DNA from: an uncultured Paracoccaceae bacterium
GTDB lineage: Bacteria; Pseudomonadota; Alphaproteobacteria; Rhodobacterales; Rhodobacteraceae
Direction: 5' to 3'
DNA length: 64,000 nucleotides
Assembly: GCA_947495295.1 (NCBI GenBank)
Contig: CANLYJ010000002.1
Coordinates: 372,001-436,000 of the forward strand
The stretch's first letter is position 1, and each line of letters opens with the position of its first letter. Below the pieces are notes generated by a model. That model worked only from the letters and a program-made list of their open reading frames with translations. It ran no database searches and was not told the origin of the DNA. Both the position numbers and the translations under genes were made by a program. Positions 1 to 7,938 of this stretch are shown one piece after another.

Positions 1-225
1 CACCGCAGCCTCCACCGTGGCACCGATGTCAAAGAACTTCATGTCCAGAAAGATGCGCTTGCCGTGTTCCTGCTTCAACTCATTGGCCAGCGCCAGCCCG
101 CCACCTGTCAGCATGCCCAGCCCGATTTTGTAGAAACTGACGCTGTCGCCCAGCGTCTTGGCCAGTTCCAGCCCGTCCAGCACATTGGGGACATCCATCG
201 CGACGATCAGGCGGTCATCTGACAT
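1..225 (-). CDS. pyrF: Orotidine 5'-phosphate decarboxylase, 3' end cut by window edge
   Basis: Decarboxylates OMP to UMP, the last step of de novo pyrimidine synthesis, in the cytoplasm. Only the first 75 codons lie in the window. They start MSDDRLIVAMDVPN and contain the family's catalytic pattern DMKFFDIGAT (D61, K63, D66, T70), plus D11 in the first beta strand and K33 in the second. The ATG at 225 is the natural start because the protein opens straight into the first TIM-barrel strand. The divergent neighbour is a HEAT-repeat protein. The identification is secure; the missing part lies beyond base 1. Confidence 0.95.
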   Translation of the reverse strand, partial: MSDDRLIVAMDVPNVLDGLELAKTLGDSVSFYKIGLGMLTGGGLALANELKQEHGKRIFLDMKFFDIGATVEAAV

Positions 226-298
226 TGGCAGGCTCCTTCGCAGTTTGAGGCGGTCTAACGGCTGGGCAGGGCAGGTGCAATCACGCTATGCTGTGCTG

Positions 299-745
299 AT
301 GGACATGACGGCAGTTTTTCAGAACTGGGACGGTAAGACTGTGGCGCCGCTTCGGCAGGTGGCCGATGGGCTTACACCGGATGATTATCCCACACTATTG
401 ACCGCCTGCCGTGGGACGGATGAAACAGCAGCGCGGGCCGCATCCTGGGTTGTGAAAGCCGGATATGAGGCTGGCAAAGACATCCCTTACCCTGCCGATC
501 TCTTGGCGCGGGATCTGCATTGGGAAATCGCCCTGCATCTGCTGCAATCAATCCAGCATGTGGCGGTCGATATCCCGCCCAGCCTGATCACCCCCTACTT
601 GAGGCATGACAAACCCATGCTGCGGGCATGGGCGCTGGATGCCTATGTCAGGCTTGGCGCGCCTGACGCGGATACTGCCCTGAAAAGTGCAGCTGACGAT
701 CCGGCGGCCTCTGTTCGGGCGCGCGCCCGCAATCTGACCAAATGA
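299..745 (+). CDS. HEAT-repeat-like protein
   Basis: A 148-residue protein with no signal peptide or membrane segment. It is rich in Ala and Leu and built from short paired helices; the C-terminal part (PMLRAWALDAYVRLG, then DDPAASVRARARN) reads as HEAT/PBS-type repeats, which serve as protein-binding scaffolds. The frame is open upstream to 158, but that would overlap pyrF on the other strand, so the start at 299 (MDMTAVFQNW; a second ATG lies at 305) is preferred. No clear Shine-Dalgarno was seen. The specific partner and role are unknown. Confidence 0.7.
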   Translation: MDMTAVFQNWDGKTVAPLRQVADGLTPDDYPTLLTACRGTDETAARAASWVVKAGYEAGKDIPYPADLLARDLHWEIALHLLQSIQHVAVDIPPSLITPYLRHDKPMLRAWALDAYVRLGAPDADTALKSAADDPAASVRARARNLTK

Positions 746-777
746 AAAGGCGCAGCCCGTCCCTTGGCTGCGCCTTT
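746..777 (+). terminator. Hairpin terminator after the HEAT-repeat gene
   Basis: AAAGGCGCAGCC and GGCTGCGCCTTT form a perfect 12-bp stem with an 8-base loop directly after the stop codon. A/T tracts on both arms make it usable in either direction, so it could also end a minus-strand transcript arriving from the small ORF at 829-981. Confidence 0.75.
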
Positions 778-828
778 GTCGCCCGGCTCGCGCGCTATGC
801 TGCGCCCCGGACCATCCGTGAGTGGTCG

Positions 829-981
829 TCAATCGTCTATGGCAGGCGCTGATGCCGCGGGTTGGGTCACATCCTTGCCGTCGCGCAGCGCGCGGACCGC
901 TTCCGGCGAAAGCGGAAACAACGGTGTCGCGCCGGGTGTCCTCTCCGGCAGGATGGGTGCTTGAGGCATCAGCTCTTCCAT
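829..981 (-). CDS. Possible small protein, 50 aa
   Basis: An unbroken 50-codon reading frame starts MEELMPQAPILPERTPGATP and continues through LFPLSPEAVRALRDGKDVTQ, ending in a short acidic tail. Codon choice is GC-biased like the neighbouring genes, and the composition looks like a real small protein. It has no signal peptide or membrane segment. No strong Shine-Dalgarno precedes the ATG. I recall no named family. It sits between two hairpin/promoter features in the 426-bp gap before clpB, which is otherwise free of genes. Function unknown; coding status is inference. Confidence 0.4.
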   Translation of the reverse strand: MEELMPQAPILPERTPGATPLFPLSPEAVRALRDGKDVTQPAASAPAIDD

Positions 982-1064
982 GCGGTATATATGACGCCAA
1001 AGCGCTTTGAAGAACCGGGGAAATGCCTCAAATCGCTCCCCCTATGGATTTCCATACCTTTGGC

Positions 1065-1091
1065 CTTGCGACGCAACGTTACCAACCCCAT
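1065..1091 (+). promoter_or_regulatory. Sigma-32 (RpoH)-type promoter of clpB
   Basis: CTTGCGA (from 1065) is followed after 14 bases by CCCCAT at 1086-1091 and then CTA. This fits the heat-shock consensus CTTGAAA-N(11-15)-CCCCATnTA with few mismatches. It lies about 80 bp before the clpB start, as expected for this chaperone. Confidence 0.7.
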
Positions 1092-1171
1092 CTAAGGTTT
1101 GAGGCCCAACAACAGGGTGTGCCGCCATGCCGGGCACCCACCAAATCGGGCGCTTAACAAAGGAGAGACCC

Positions 1172-3784
1172 ATGAACTTAGATAAGTTCACAGAGCGGTC
1201 GCGCGGCTTCGTACAAGCCGCCCAGACGATCGCCATGCGAGAGAATCATCAACGATTCGCCCCCGAACACCTGCTCAAGGCGCTGCTGGACGACGAGGAA
1301 GGGCTCGCATCCAATCTGATCAGCCGTGCAGGCGGTAACCCATCCGTCGTGATCGGCGCGGTCGAGGCTGCATTGGCCAAACAGCCCAAAGTGACCGGCG
1401 ATGCCGCCCAGGTCTATCTGGATAACATCACCGCCAAGGTCATTGATGAAGCCGAACAGATCGCCAAGAAGGCGGGCGATAGCTTTGTGCCGGTGGAGCG
1501 GCTGCTGACCGCGCTGGCCGTGGTGAAATCCAAGGCCAAGGACGCGCTGGATGCTGGTGGTGTCACCGCCCAGAACCTGAATGCGGCGATCAACGACATC
1601 CGCAAAGGCCGCACCGCCGACAGTGCCACGGCAGAGGATAGTTTTGAAGCGCTGGCCAAATATGCCCGCGATCTGACCGAAGCCGCCGAGCAAGGCAAAA
1701 TCGACCCGATCATCGGTCGGGACGAGGAAATCAGGCGCGCCATGCAGGTCCTGTCCCGCCGGACCAAGAACAACCCGGTCCTGATCGGGGAACCCGGCGT
1801 AGGTAAAACCGCCATCGCCGAAGGGCTGGCCTTGCGCATCATCGACGGCGACGTGCCGGAATCCCTACGCAATAAAAAGCTTATGTCGCTCGACATGGGT
1901 GCCATGATTGCGGGTGCCAAATACCGGGGCGAGTTTGAGGAACGGTTGAAAGCGGTCCTCAAGGAGATCGAATCCGCCGCTGGTGAAATCATCATGTTCA
2001 TCGATGAAATGCACACGCTGGTTGGGGCTGGCGCGTCCGAGGGCGCAATGGATGCCGCCAACCTGATTAAACCTGCGCTGGCCCGGGGCGAATTGCACTG
2101 CGTCGGGGCCACAACGCTGAACGAATACCGCAAATATGTGGAAAAGGATGCAGCCCTCGCCCGCCGGTTCCAGCCTTTGATGGTGGAAGAACCGACCGTC
2201 ACCGACACGGTCAGCATTCTGCGCGGGATCAAGGAAAAATACGAACTGCACCACGGTGTGCGGATCAGTGACAGCGCCCTGGTGGCGGCGGCAACCCTGT
2301 CGCACCGTTATATCACCGACCGGTTCCTGCCAGATAAGGCCATCGACCTGATGGACGAGGCGGCCAGCCGTCTGCGGATGGAAGTGGACAGCAAGCCCGA
2401 AGAGCTCGACGCGCTGGATCGGCAGATCCTGCAACTCCAGATCGAATCCGAGGCGTTGAAGAAAGAGGATGACAAAGCCTCCAAGGACCGGCTCGAAAAG
2501 CTGGAGAAGGAACTGGCCGACCTCAATGATCGGGCGTCCGAGATGGCCGCGAAATGGCAGGCCGAACGGGACAAGCTGGAAGGCACGCGCGAGGTCAAGG
2601 AAAAGCTCGACCGCGCCCGCGCCGATCTGGATATCGCCAAGCGTGAAGGCAACCTGCAAAAGGCGGGTGAACTGTCCTACGGCGTGATCCCGGAACTGGA
2701 ACGCAAACTGGCTGACGCCGAAGGCAATGACGACTTGATGGTCGAAGAGGCCGTGCGCCCCGAACAGATCGCCGAAGTGGTCGAACGCTGGACGGGCATC
2801 CCGACCTCCAAGATGTTGGAAGGGGAGCGTGAAAAGCTGCTGCGCATGGAAGACGAACTTGGCAAACGGGTGATCGGCCAAAAGGCCGCCGTGACCTCCG
2901 TCGCCAATGCCGTCCGCCGTGCCCGGGCCGGTCTGAACGACGAAAACCGGCCACTGGGCTCGTTCCTGTTCCTCGGGCCAACCGGTGTGGGGAAAACCGA
3001 ACTGACCAAGGCGGTCGCGGAATACCTCTTTGATGACGACAACGCGATGGTCCGCATCGACATGTCTGAATTCATGGAAAAACACGCAGTCGCCCGTCTG
3101 ATCGGCGCACCTCCGGGCTATGTCGGTTATGACGAAGGCGGGGTGCTGACCGAAGCCGTGCGCAGACGCCCCTATCAGGTGGTCCTGTTTGACGAGGTCG
3201 AAAAGGCGCATCCGGATGTGTTCAACGTGCTGTTGCAGGTCCTTGATGACGGCGTCCTGACCGATGGTCAGGGCCGCACCGTGGACTTCAAGCAGACGTT
3301 GATCATCCTGACATCCAATCTTGGGGCGCAGGCGCTCAGCCAGTTGCCAGATGGTGCTGATGCGTCAGAGGCCAAGCGTGACGTGATGGATGCGGTCCGG
3401 GCGCATTTCCGGCCCGAGTTCCTGAACCGGCTGGACGAAACCGTGATCTTTGACAGGCTCGCCCGCGAGGATATGTCCGGGATCGTCACGATCCAGCTCA
3501 AGCGGTTGGAAAAACGGCTTGCCGGGCGGAATATCCATATCGAGCTGGATGAACCGGCCCTGAAATGGTTGGCCGAGGAAGGCTATGATCCGGTCTTTGG
3601 CGCGCGGCCGCTCAAGCGGGTGATCCAGCGGGCGTTGCAAGACCAACTTGCCGAAATGATCCTGGCCGGCGACGTGATGGATGGCGACACAATTACCGTC
3701 AGCGCCGGAACCGAAGGGCTGATCGTGGGTGACAGGCTATCGGCCTCAAACCGGCCCAGACCGGACGACGCGGTCGTACATTAA
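1172..3784 (+). CDS. clpB: ATP-dependent disaggregase ClpB
   Basis: Hexameric AAA+ chaperone that, with DnaK, threads and rescues aggregated proteins after heat stress. The 870-residue length matches the family (E. coli 857). Order: N-terminal Clp domain to about residue 145, first AAA+ domain with Walker A GEPGVGKT (206-213), the M-domain coiled coil (about 400-520, rich in Lys/Glu heptads), then the second AAA+ domain with GPTGVGKT (602-609) and the C-terminal D2-small domain. The start at 1172 follows AGGAGAG; an in-frame ATG at 1127 lacks such a site. A sigma-32-type promoter lies upstream and a hairpin terminator downstream, so it is probably monocistronic and heat-induced. Confidence 0.98.
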   Translation: MNLDKFTERSRGFVQAAQTIAMRENHQRFAPEHLLKALLDDEEGLASNLISRAGGNPSVVIGAVEAALAKQPKVTGDAAQVYLDNITAKVIDEAEQIAKKAGDSFVPVERLLTALAVVKSKAKDALDAGGVTAQNLNAAINDIRKGRTADSATAEDSFEALAKYARDLTEAAEQGKIDPIIGRDEEIRRAMQVLSRRTKNNPVLIGEPGVGKTAIAEGLALRIIDGDVPESLRNKKLMSLDMGAMIAGAKYRGEFEERLKAVLKEIESAAGEIIMFIDEMHTLVGAGASEGAMDAANLIKPALARGELHCVGATTLNEYRKYVEKDAALARRFQPLMVEEPTVTDTVSILRGIKEKYELHHGVRISDSALVAAATLSHRYITDRFLPDKAIDLMDEAASRLRMEVDSKPEELDALDRQILQLQIESEALKKEDDKASKDRLEKLEKELADLNDRASEMAAKWQAERDKLEGTREVKEKLDRARADLDIAKREGNLQKAGELSYGVIPELERKLADAEGNDDLMVEEAVRPEQIAEVVERWTGIPTSKMLEGEREKLLRMEDELGKRVIGQKAAVTSVANAVRRARAGLNDENRPLGSFLFLGPTGVGKTELTKAVAEYLFDDDNAMVRIDMSEFMEKHAVARLIGAPPGYVGYDEGGVLTEAVRRRPYQVVLFDEVEKAHPDVFNVLLQVLDDGVLTDGQGRTVDFKQTLIILTSNLGAQALSQLPDGADASEAKRDVMDAVRAHFRPEFLNRLDETVIFDRLAREDMSGIVTIQLKRLEKRLAGRNIHIELDEPALKWLAEEGYDPVFGARPLKRVIQRALQDQLAEMILAGDVMDGDTITVSAGTEGLIVGDRLSASNRPRPDDAVVH

Positions 3785-3787
3785 ATC

Positions 3788-3816
3788 AAAAGGGCGCCGT
3801 CAAAGGCGCCCTTTTT
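3788..3816. terminator. Bidirectional terminator between clpB and the peptide-binding gene
   Basis: AAAGGGCGCC and GGCGCCCTTTTT form a 10-bp GC-rich stem with a short loop and T/A tracts on both sides. It lies between convergent clpB and the YejA-like gene and serves both. The last bases overlap the stop codon of the minus-strand gene. Confidence 0.85.
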
Positions 3817-5665
3817 ATAACCCGCTATCCAACGCCCCGGCATCGACAAGTGCCTGATACTTATCGCGGTCAAACCACCACAGATCGACACCCCGGTTGA
3901 AATCATAGGGCGACGGTTCGGCAGGCATCCCGAAAATATCCCACATCGCGACCCGGTGCGCCCCCAGATGCCAGGCCCCGATCCAGAGATGTTTTGCCCG
4001 CAGCACCCGATCCAGCGCGCGGACAGCCGCAATCAGATCGTCGCGGGTTTCGGCCTCAACAGCGCGTTCGATCAGGGCATCGACAACCGGATCAGCCAGA
4101 CCGGTCAGGTTATTGCTGCCTTCCGCAGCAGCCGCAGCAGAACCGTAAAACGCACGCAGCTCCGCACCGGGCGTGACGTTGACGCCCCAGGCTGTCATCG
4201 ACAAATCAAAGTCATAGGTTTGCCGCCGTTCGGTCCATGAACTGGGGTCGATCAGTTCGAAATTGATATCAATACCAAGCGCTTTGAGGTTCTGGACAAA
4301 CGGCGCGATGATCCGTTCCAGGCTGCGACTGTCATCAGGGAAATCCAGTGACAGGACCTGACCGGCTGTATTCCGGCGCAACCCGTCATCACCGACAACC
4401 CAACCGGCCTCATCCAGCAGGCGGGATGCCTCGCGTAGCCCGGCGCGGTCGCGGGGGTTCGGGCCACCTGCATAGGGAATATGGGCGGGTTCGGTGAAAA
4501 CCTCTGGCGGTAACTGATCACGAAATGCATCCAGTATGGCCAGCTCTGCCCCTTCGGGCAGGCCGGTCGCCTGCATCTGGGTATTCTCGAAAAAACTGTC
4601 TGACCGTTTATAGGTGCCATAGAACAGGGTTTCGTTGGTCCATTCAAAATTGAACGCGTATTCCAGGGCCTGACGCACACGGATATCCTGCAAAATGGGA
4701 CGACGCATATTGAACCAGATGCCCTGCGCCGTGGACGGGCGGCCATCGGGCAGCAGTATTTGCTTTACCCAGCCATTTTGCGCCGCTGGAAAGTCATATC
4801 CGGTCGCCCAAGCAGCCGACCGATATTCAACGCGCATCATGTATTCACCTGCCGCAAATGCCTCCAGCCCGATGGTTTCATCCGCGAAATACTCATAGGC
4901 AAAGCAGTCAAAATTGTTGCGGCCTTTATTCACAGGCAAATCAGCGGCCCAATAATCATCATCCTTGCAAAACCTGATCGTGCGCGGGGCATCGGCGGTC
5001 TCTACCACATAGGGACCGGACCCAAGGGGCAATGTCATCCAGCTTTCGTCAAACGGATTGGCATCGTAAAAATGCGCGGGCAGGACCGGCAATTGCGCAA
5101 TTTCGCTGGGAAAGGCGCTGCCAGCGCCGGGGGCCAGATCAAACCGGACCCGCAGATCGCTTTCCGCCTCAACCAGTTGTACGTCCGACAGCAGATTGCG
5201 GTAATACGGATGCCCTTCGGTTTTCAGCGCGTTGATGGTAAAGACGACGTCACTTGCCGTTAGTTGTGTGCCATCGTGAAAACGGGCGTCAGGGCGCAGG
5301 TTGAAAGCAACATAAGACAGGTCATCAGGGTATTCGATGGTTTCGGCAATCAACCCGTAAATCGCATCGGGTTCATCATAGGCACGGACCATCAGACTGT
5401 CATAGACATGGTGGCCAATCTCTGGGGCGCTGTCCCCTTTGATGATGAAGATGTTCATGCTGTTGAATGTGGGCGTGCCGTAAAGCTGACGCTGACTGAT
5501 CGTGCCGCCCTGCGGGGCTTCGGGATTGGCATAGTCGAAATGGGTAAAATCCGGCCCGTATTTCAGATCGCCAAAGGCGGAATAGCCGTGGCTGATGGTG
5601 ACCTCGGCAGCAGCCTGGCCTGTCAGCCCGATGCATGTGAGCAGTGTAAGAATGTAACGTTTCAT
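3815..5665 (-). CDS. Extracellular solute-binding protein, YejA-like (family 5)
   Basis: Periplasmic binding protein for an ABC transporter of oligopeptides or microcin C-like peptides. It has 616 residues with a clear signal peptide (MKRYILTLLTCIGLTGQAAA, cleavage after AAA). The mature start has the YejA-type pattern GDLKYGPDFTHFDYANP followed by EAPQGG, and a family-5 SBP body follows. The start at 5665 is chosen because it follows GGAGG and begins exactly at the signal peptide. No permease or ATPase genes (yejB/E/F) are adjacent, so it is either an orphan component or its partners lie elsewhere. Substrate is unknown. Confidence 0.85.
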   Translation of the reverse strand: MKRYILTLLTCIGLTGQAAAEVTISHGYSAFGDLKYGPDFTHFDYANPEAPQGGTISQRQLYGTPTFNSMNIFIIKGDSAPEIGHHVYDSLMVRAYDEPDAIYGLIAETIEYPDDLSYVAFNLRPDARFHDGTQLTASDVVFTINALKTEGHPYYRNLLSDVQLVEAESDLRVRFDLAPGAGSAFPSEIAQLPVLPAHFYDANPFDESWMTLPLGSGPYVVETADAPRTIRFCKDDDYWAADLPVNKGRNNFDCFAYEYFADETIGLEAFAAGEYMMRVEYRSAAWATGYDFPAAQNGWVKQILLPDGRPSTAQGIWFNMRRPILQDIRVRQALEYAFNFEWTNETLFYGTYKRSDSFFENTQMQATGLPEGAELAILDAFRDQLPPEVFTEPAHIPYAGGPNPRDRAGLREASRLLDEAGWVVGDDGLRRNTAGQVLSLDFPDDSRSLERIIAPFVQNLKALGIDINFELIDPSSWTERRQTYDFDLSMTAWGVNVTPGAELRAFYGSAAAAAEGSNNLTGLADPVVDALIERAVEAETRDDLIAAVRALDRVLRAKHLWIGAWHLGAHRVAMWDIFGMPAEPSPYDFNRGVDLWWFDRDKYQALVDAGALDSGL

Positions 5666-5747
5666 ATAGCCTCCGGATCCTACCAACAGCCACAACGACC
5701 CGGCCCATTTTGTCAAGAGGACGGATGGCAGCGGATATGAACACGGC

Positions 5748-5940
5748 GTTTACCTTTGCGCCGCGCGGTGGCTTAAGCATGCAAATCCGGGCCAAGGGGT
5801 CCGACGCAAATCCGACGTCTGGCCGACGCTTTGCCGACAGGCGTTTTTGCAACGATCCCAAGCGTTAACCTACGATTCGTGTGGTTGCGCGTTTTCACGG
5901 TGTTGCGCTGCCCTGGTCTGACCACCGAACGTTGCGCTGC
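5748..5940. repeat. Repeat module, copy A: four CCGACG units at 11-bp pitch
   Basis: CCGACG occurs at 5801, 5812 and 5823 and CCGACA at 5834, an exact 11-bp phase. A block GTTTACCTTTGCGCCGC lies 53 bp before the first unit, TTAACC 64 bp after it, then GATTCG at 5874 and CACCGAACGTTGCGC at 5923. The same order and nearly the same spacings recur at 43571-43755. It fills most of the 361-bp gap (5666-6026) between divergent genes, where no ORF was credible. Function unknown. Confidence 0.75.
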
Positions 5941-6026
5941 CTCGCGTAGCGCGCCCACATTCATACCTCATTCAGGCCGCAAAATGATCTTATCGCTCCG
6001 TTTAGGTCACCAGCGATAAAGACCGC

Positions 6027-6617
6027 ATGAGATTTAAAATGACCGATAGATCGCTTTACCTTTTTGCCCTGCTAGGTGTGCCTTTGATCGCCGGGACGCT
6101 TTATCTTTGGGGGCAGCCGCTGATCTGCACCTGTGGGGATGTAAAGCTCTGGATCGGGTCGGTTTTCGACAGTGGCAATTCGCAGCATATCGCGGATTGG
6201 TACACGCTTAGCCATATTCTGCACGGTGTGCTGATCGCGCTTCTGGGGCGGCTGTTCTTTCCCAAGGTCGGGTTTGGCGGGTTGTTTCTGGTGGCCATCA
6301 TCACGGGCATCGGGTGGGAGATTATCGAACATACCGACTTCGTTCTCAACGCGTTCCGGTCCACCACAATCAATGCCGGATATCATGGTGATAGTGTCCT
6401 GAACGCGGTTGCCGACTATATCTGGATGATGGGCGGGTTTTTTGCGGCCTATGCGATGCGGACGCTGCATGTGGTTGGTATCGTGGCCGCGCTGGAATTA
6501 TCGGCCGCTTTCATCGCCCGCGACAGCCTCGCGCTCAGCACCTTGATGCTGCTTTATCCGGTTGATGCAGTCGAAGACTGGCAGCAGGAACTGAACCCCA
6601 ACCGGGCGAATACCTGA
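6027..6617 (+). CDS. DUF2585 (UPF0314) family membrane protein
   Basis: A 196-residue integral membrane protein with about four hydrophobic segments: residues 10-30, a pair around 65-105, and one near 135-150. The conserved features recalled for this alphaproteobacterial family are present: CTCGDVKLW after the first segment, DWYTLSHILHG, GWEIIEHTDFVLNAFRS and GYHGDSVLNAVADYIWM. The conserved His/Glu/Asp residues in the membrane loops suggest a metal or catalytic site, but no function is established. An in-frame ATG at 6039 is an alternative start. It stands alone, downstream of repeat copy A. Confidence 0.8.
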   Translation: MRFKMTDRSLYLFALLGVPLIAGTLYLWGQPLICTCGDVKLWIGSVFDSGNSQHIADWYTLSHILHGVLIALLGRLFFPKVGFGGLFLVAIITGIGWEIIEHTDFVLNAFRSTTINAGYHGDSVLNAVADYIWMMGGFFAAYAMRTLHVVGIVAALELSAAFIARDSLALSTLMLLYPVDAVEDWQQELNPNRANT

Positions 6618-6748
6618 CCCACGTTCAGATCATCGGCCAAAAAGCCACAACATGCTGCATCTGCGCCCCCTTTTTCTGGACAGATGAGTCCCCGTCAGGC
6701 TAGTTTGGGACAAAGCGGGGCGAAATGATCCCGTAAGTTGAGGCAGTT

Positions 6749-7927
6749 ATGAACTTTCCCGAGCGGTTTTCGAACCTCCCGGTTGCGACGTGGCCACGCC
6801 TGCGTGCGTTATTGGACGTACCCAGCAAGTCCGCGGATGTGATCAATATGACAATTGGCGAACCGCGCCATGCGTTCCCCGCATTCGTGGGTGATATCCT
6901 TGCGGCTAATCTGGATGGGTTCAACAACTACCCCAGCAATGAAGGGCAGGCCGATCTGCTGACGGCCATGGGCGGCTTTCTAAAGCGGCGTTATGGTTTG
7001 AATGTGCCGAATGACCAGATCATCGCGCTCAATGGCACGCGCGAAGGTTTGTACAATGCCGCGATGGCGCTTTGCCCCGAAATGAAGAACGGTAAACAGC
7101 CTATCATCTTGACACCAAACCCTTTTTACCCGGTTTACGGCGTCGCGGCCCTGTCGGTCGGGGCAAAGCCGGTCTATGTGCCTGCCACGGCTGGCACCGG
7201 GCATCTACCCGATCTGGACGGGCTGTCGGCAGATGTACTGGACCAGACAGCACTCGCTTATTTCTGCTCCCCCGCCAACCCGCAGGGGGCGGTGGCCGAT
7301 GATGCGTATTGGCGGCGGATCATCAGCCTTGCCGAAAAGCATGATTTCAAGATCCTCGCCGATGAATGCTATTCCGAGATTTACCGGACCGACCCGCCAC
7401 CCGGCGCATTGCAAATCGCGCACGACATGGGCGCGGACCCGGACCGGGTGATGATTTTTCAATCGCTGTCAAAACGATCCAACCTGCCGGGCCTGCGCTG
7501 TGGCTTTGCCGCGGGTGGTGCAAAATCCATCGCAAGGCTGCGGCAATTGCGCGCCTTTGCCGGTGCGCCGCTGCCCGGCCCTCTACAGATTGTCGCGACG
7601 AAGGTCTGGAATGATGAAGGTCATGTTGTTGAAAACAGAGCGCTTTATCACCGCAAATACGACATCGCCGACGATATCTTTGGCCATATTGACGGCTATC
7701 AATCCCCGCAGGCGGGGTTCTTTCTATGGCTGCCCGTCGCCGATGGTGAGGCCGCATCGCTCAAACTTTGGCAGGATACTGGCGTGCGCACATTGCCCGG
7801 CGCCTATCTGAGCCAAGAGGTAAACGGGGAAAACCCCGGCTCCAAATATATCCGGGTGGCCCTGGTCGCCCCAACACAAGAAATGCAGCGCGGACTGACC
7901 CTGATCCGCGACTGTTTGTATGACTGA
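6749..7927 (+). CDS. Class I/II PLP-dependent aminotransferase, DapC-like
   Basis: Fold-type I aminotransferase of 392 residues. It contains the N-terminal NMTIGEP motif, the substrate/PLP region [14 protein letters not shown], the [10 protein letters not shown] stretch, and the PLP-lysine motif [15 protein letters not shown] with the Schiff-base Lys at about 242. It resembles the alphaproteobacterial branch annotated as succinyldiaminopimelate aminotransferase, which would place it in lysine and peptidoglycan precursor synthesis, but aspartate- or other amino-donor use cannot be excluded. GAGG precedes the ATG. It ends 11 bases before ftsK and probably shares a transcript with it. Confidence 0.85.
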   Translation: MNFPERFSNLPVATWPRLRALLDVPSKSADVINMTIGEPRHAFPAFVGDILAANLDGFNNYPSNEGQADLLTAMGGFLKRRYGLNVPNDQIIALNGTREGLYNAAMALCPEMKNGKQPIILTPNPFYPVYGVAALSVGAKPVYVPATAGTGHLPDLDGLSADVLDQTALAYFCSPANPQGAVADDAYWRRIISLAEKHDFKILADECYSEIYRTDPPPGALQIAHDMGADPDRVMIFQSLSKRSNLPGLRCGFAAGGAKSIARLRQLRAFAGAPLPGPLQIVATKVWNDEGHVVENRALYHRKYDIADDIFGHIDGYQSPQAGFFLWLPVADGEAASLKLWQDTGVRTLPGAYLSQEVNGENPGSKYIRVALVAPTQEMQRGLTLIRDCLYD

Positions 7928-7938
7928 GGAACGGTATC

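Noticed and set aside
548..1000. A 150-codon minus-strand frame overlapping the HEAT-repeat gene
   Set aside because: Its first half is a low-quality Arg/Ser-rich translation antisense to the HEAT-repeat gene; the 50-codon frame at 829-981 in another phase looks more like coding sequence.
1178..3211. Long minus-strand frames across clpB (up to 448 codons)
   Set aside because: They are antisense shadows created by GC-rich third positions of clpB; composition is His/Arg/Phe-rich without domain signatures.
5831..6019. Short plus-strand frame over repeat module A
   Set aside because: The DNA repeats of the module explain its conservation; the corresponding frame is not kept in copy B.
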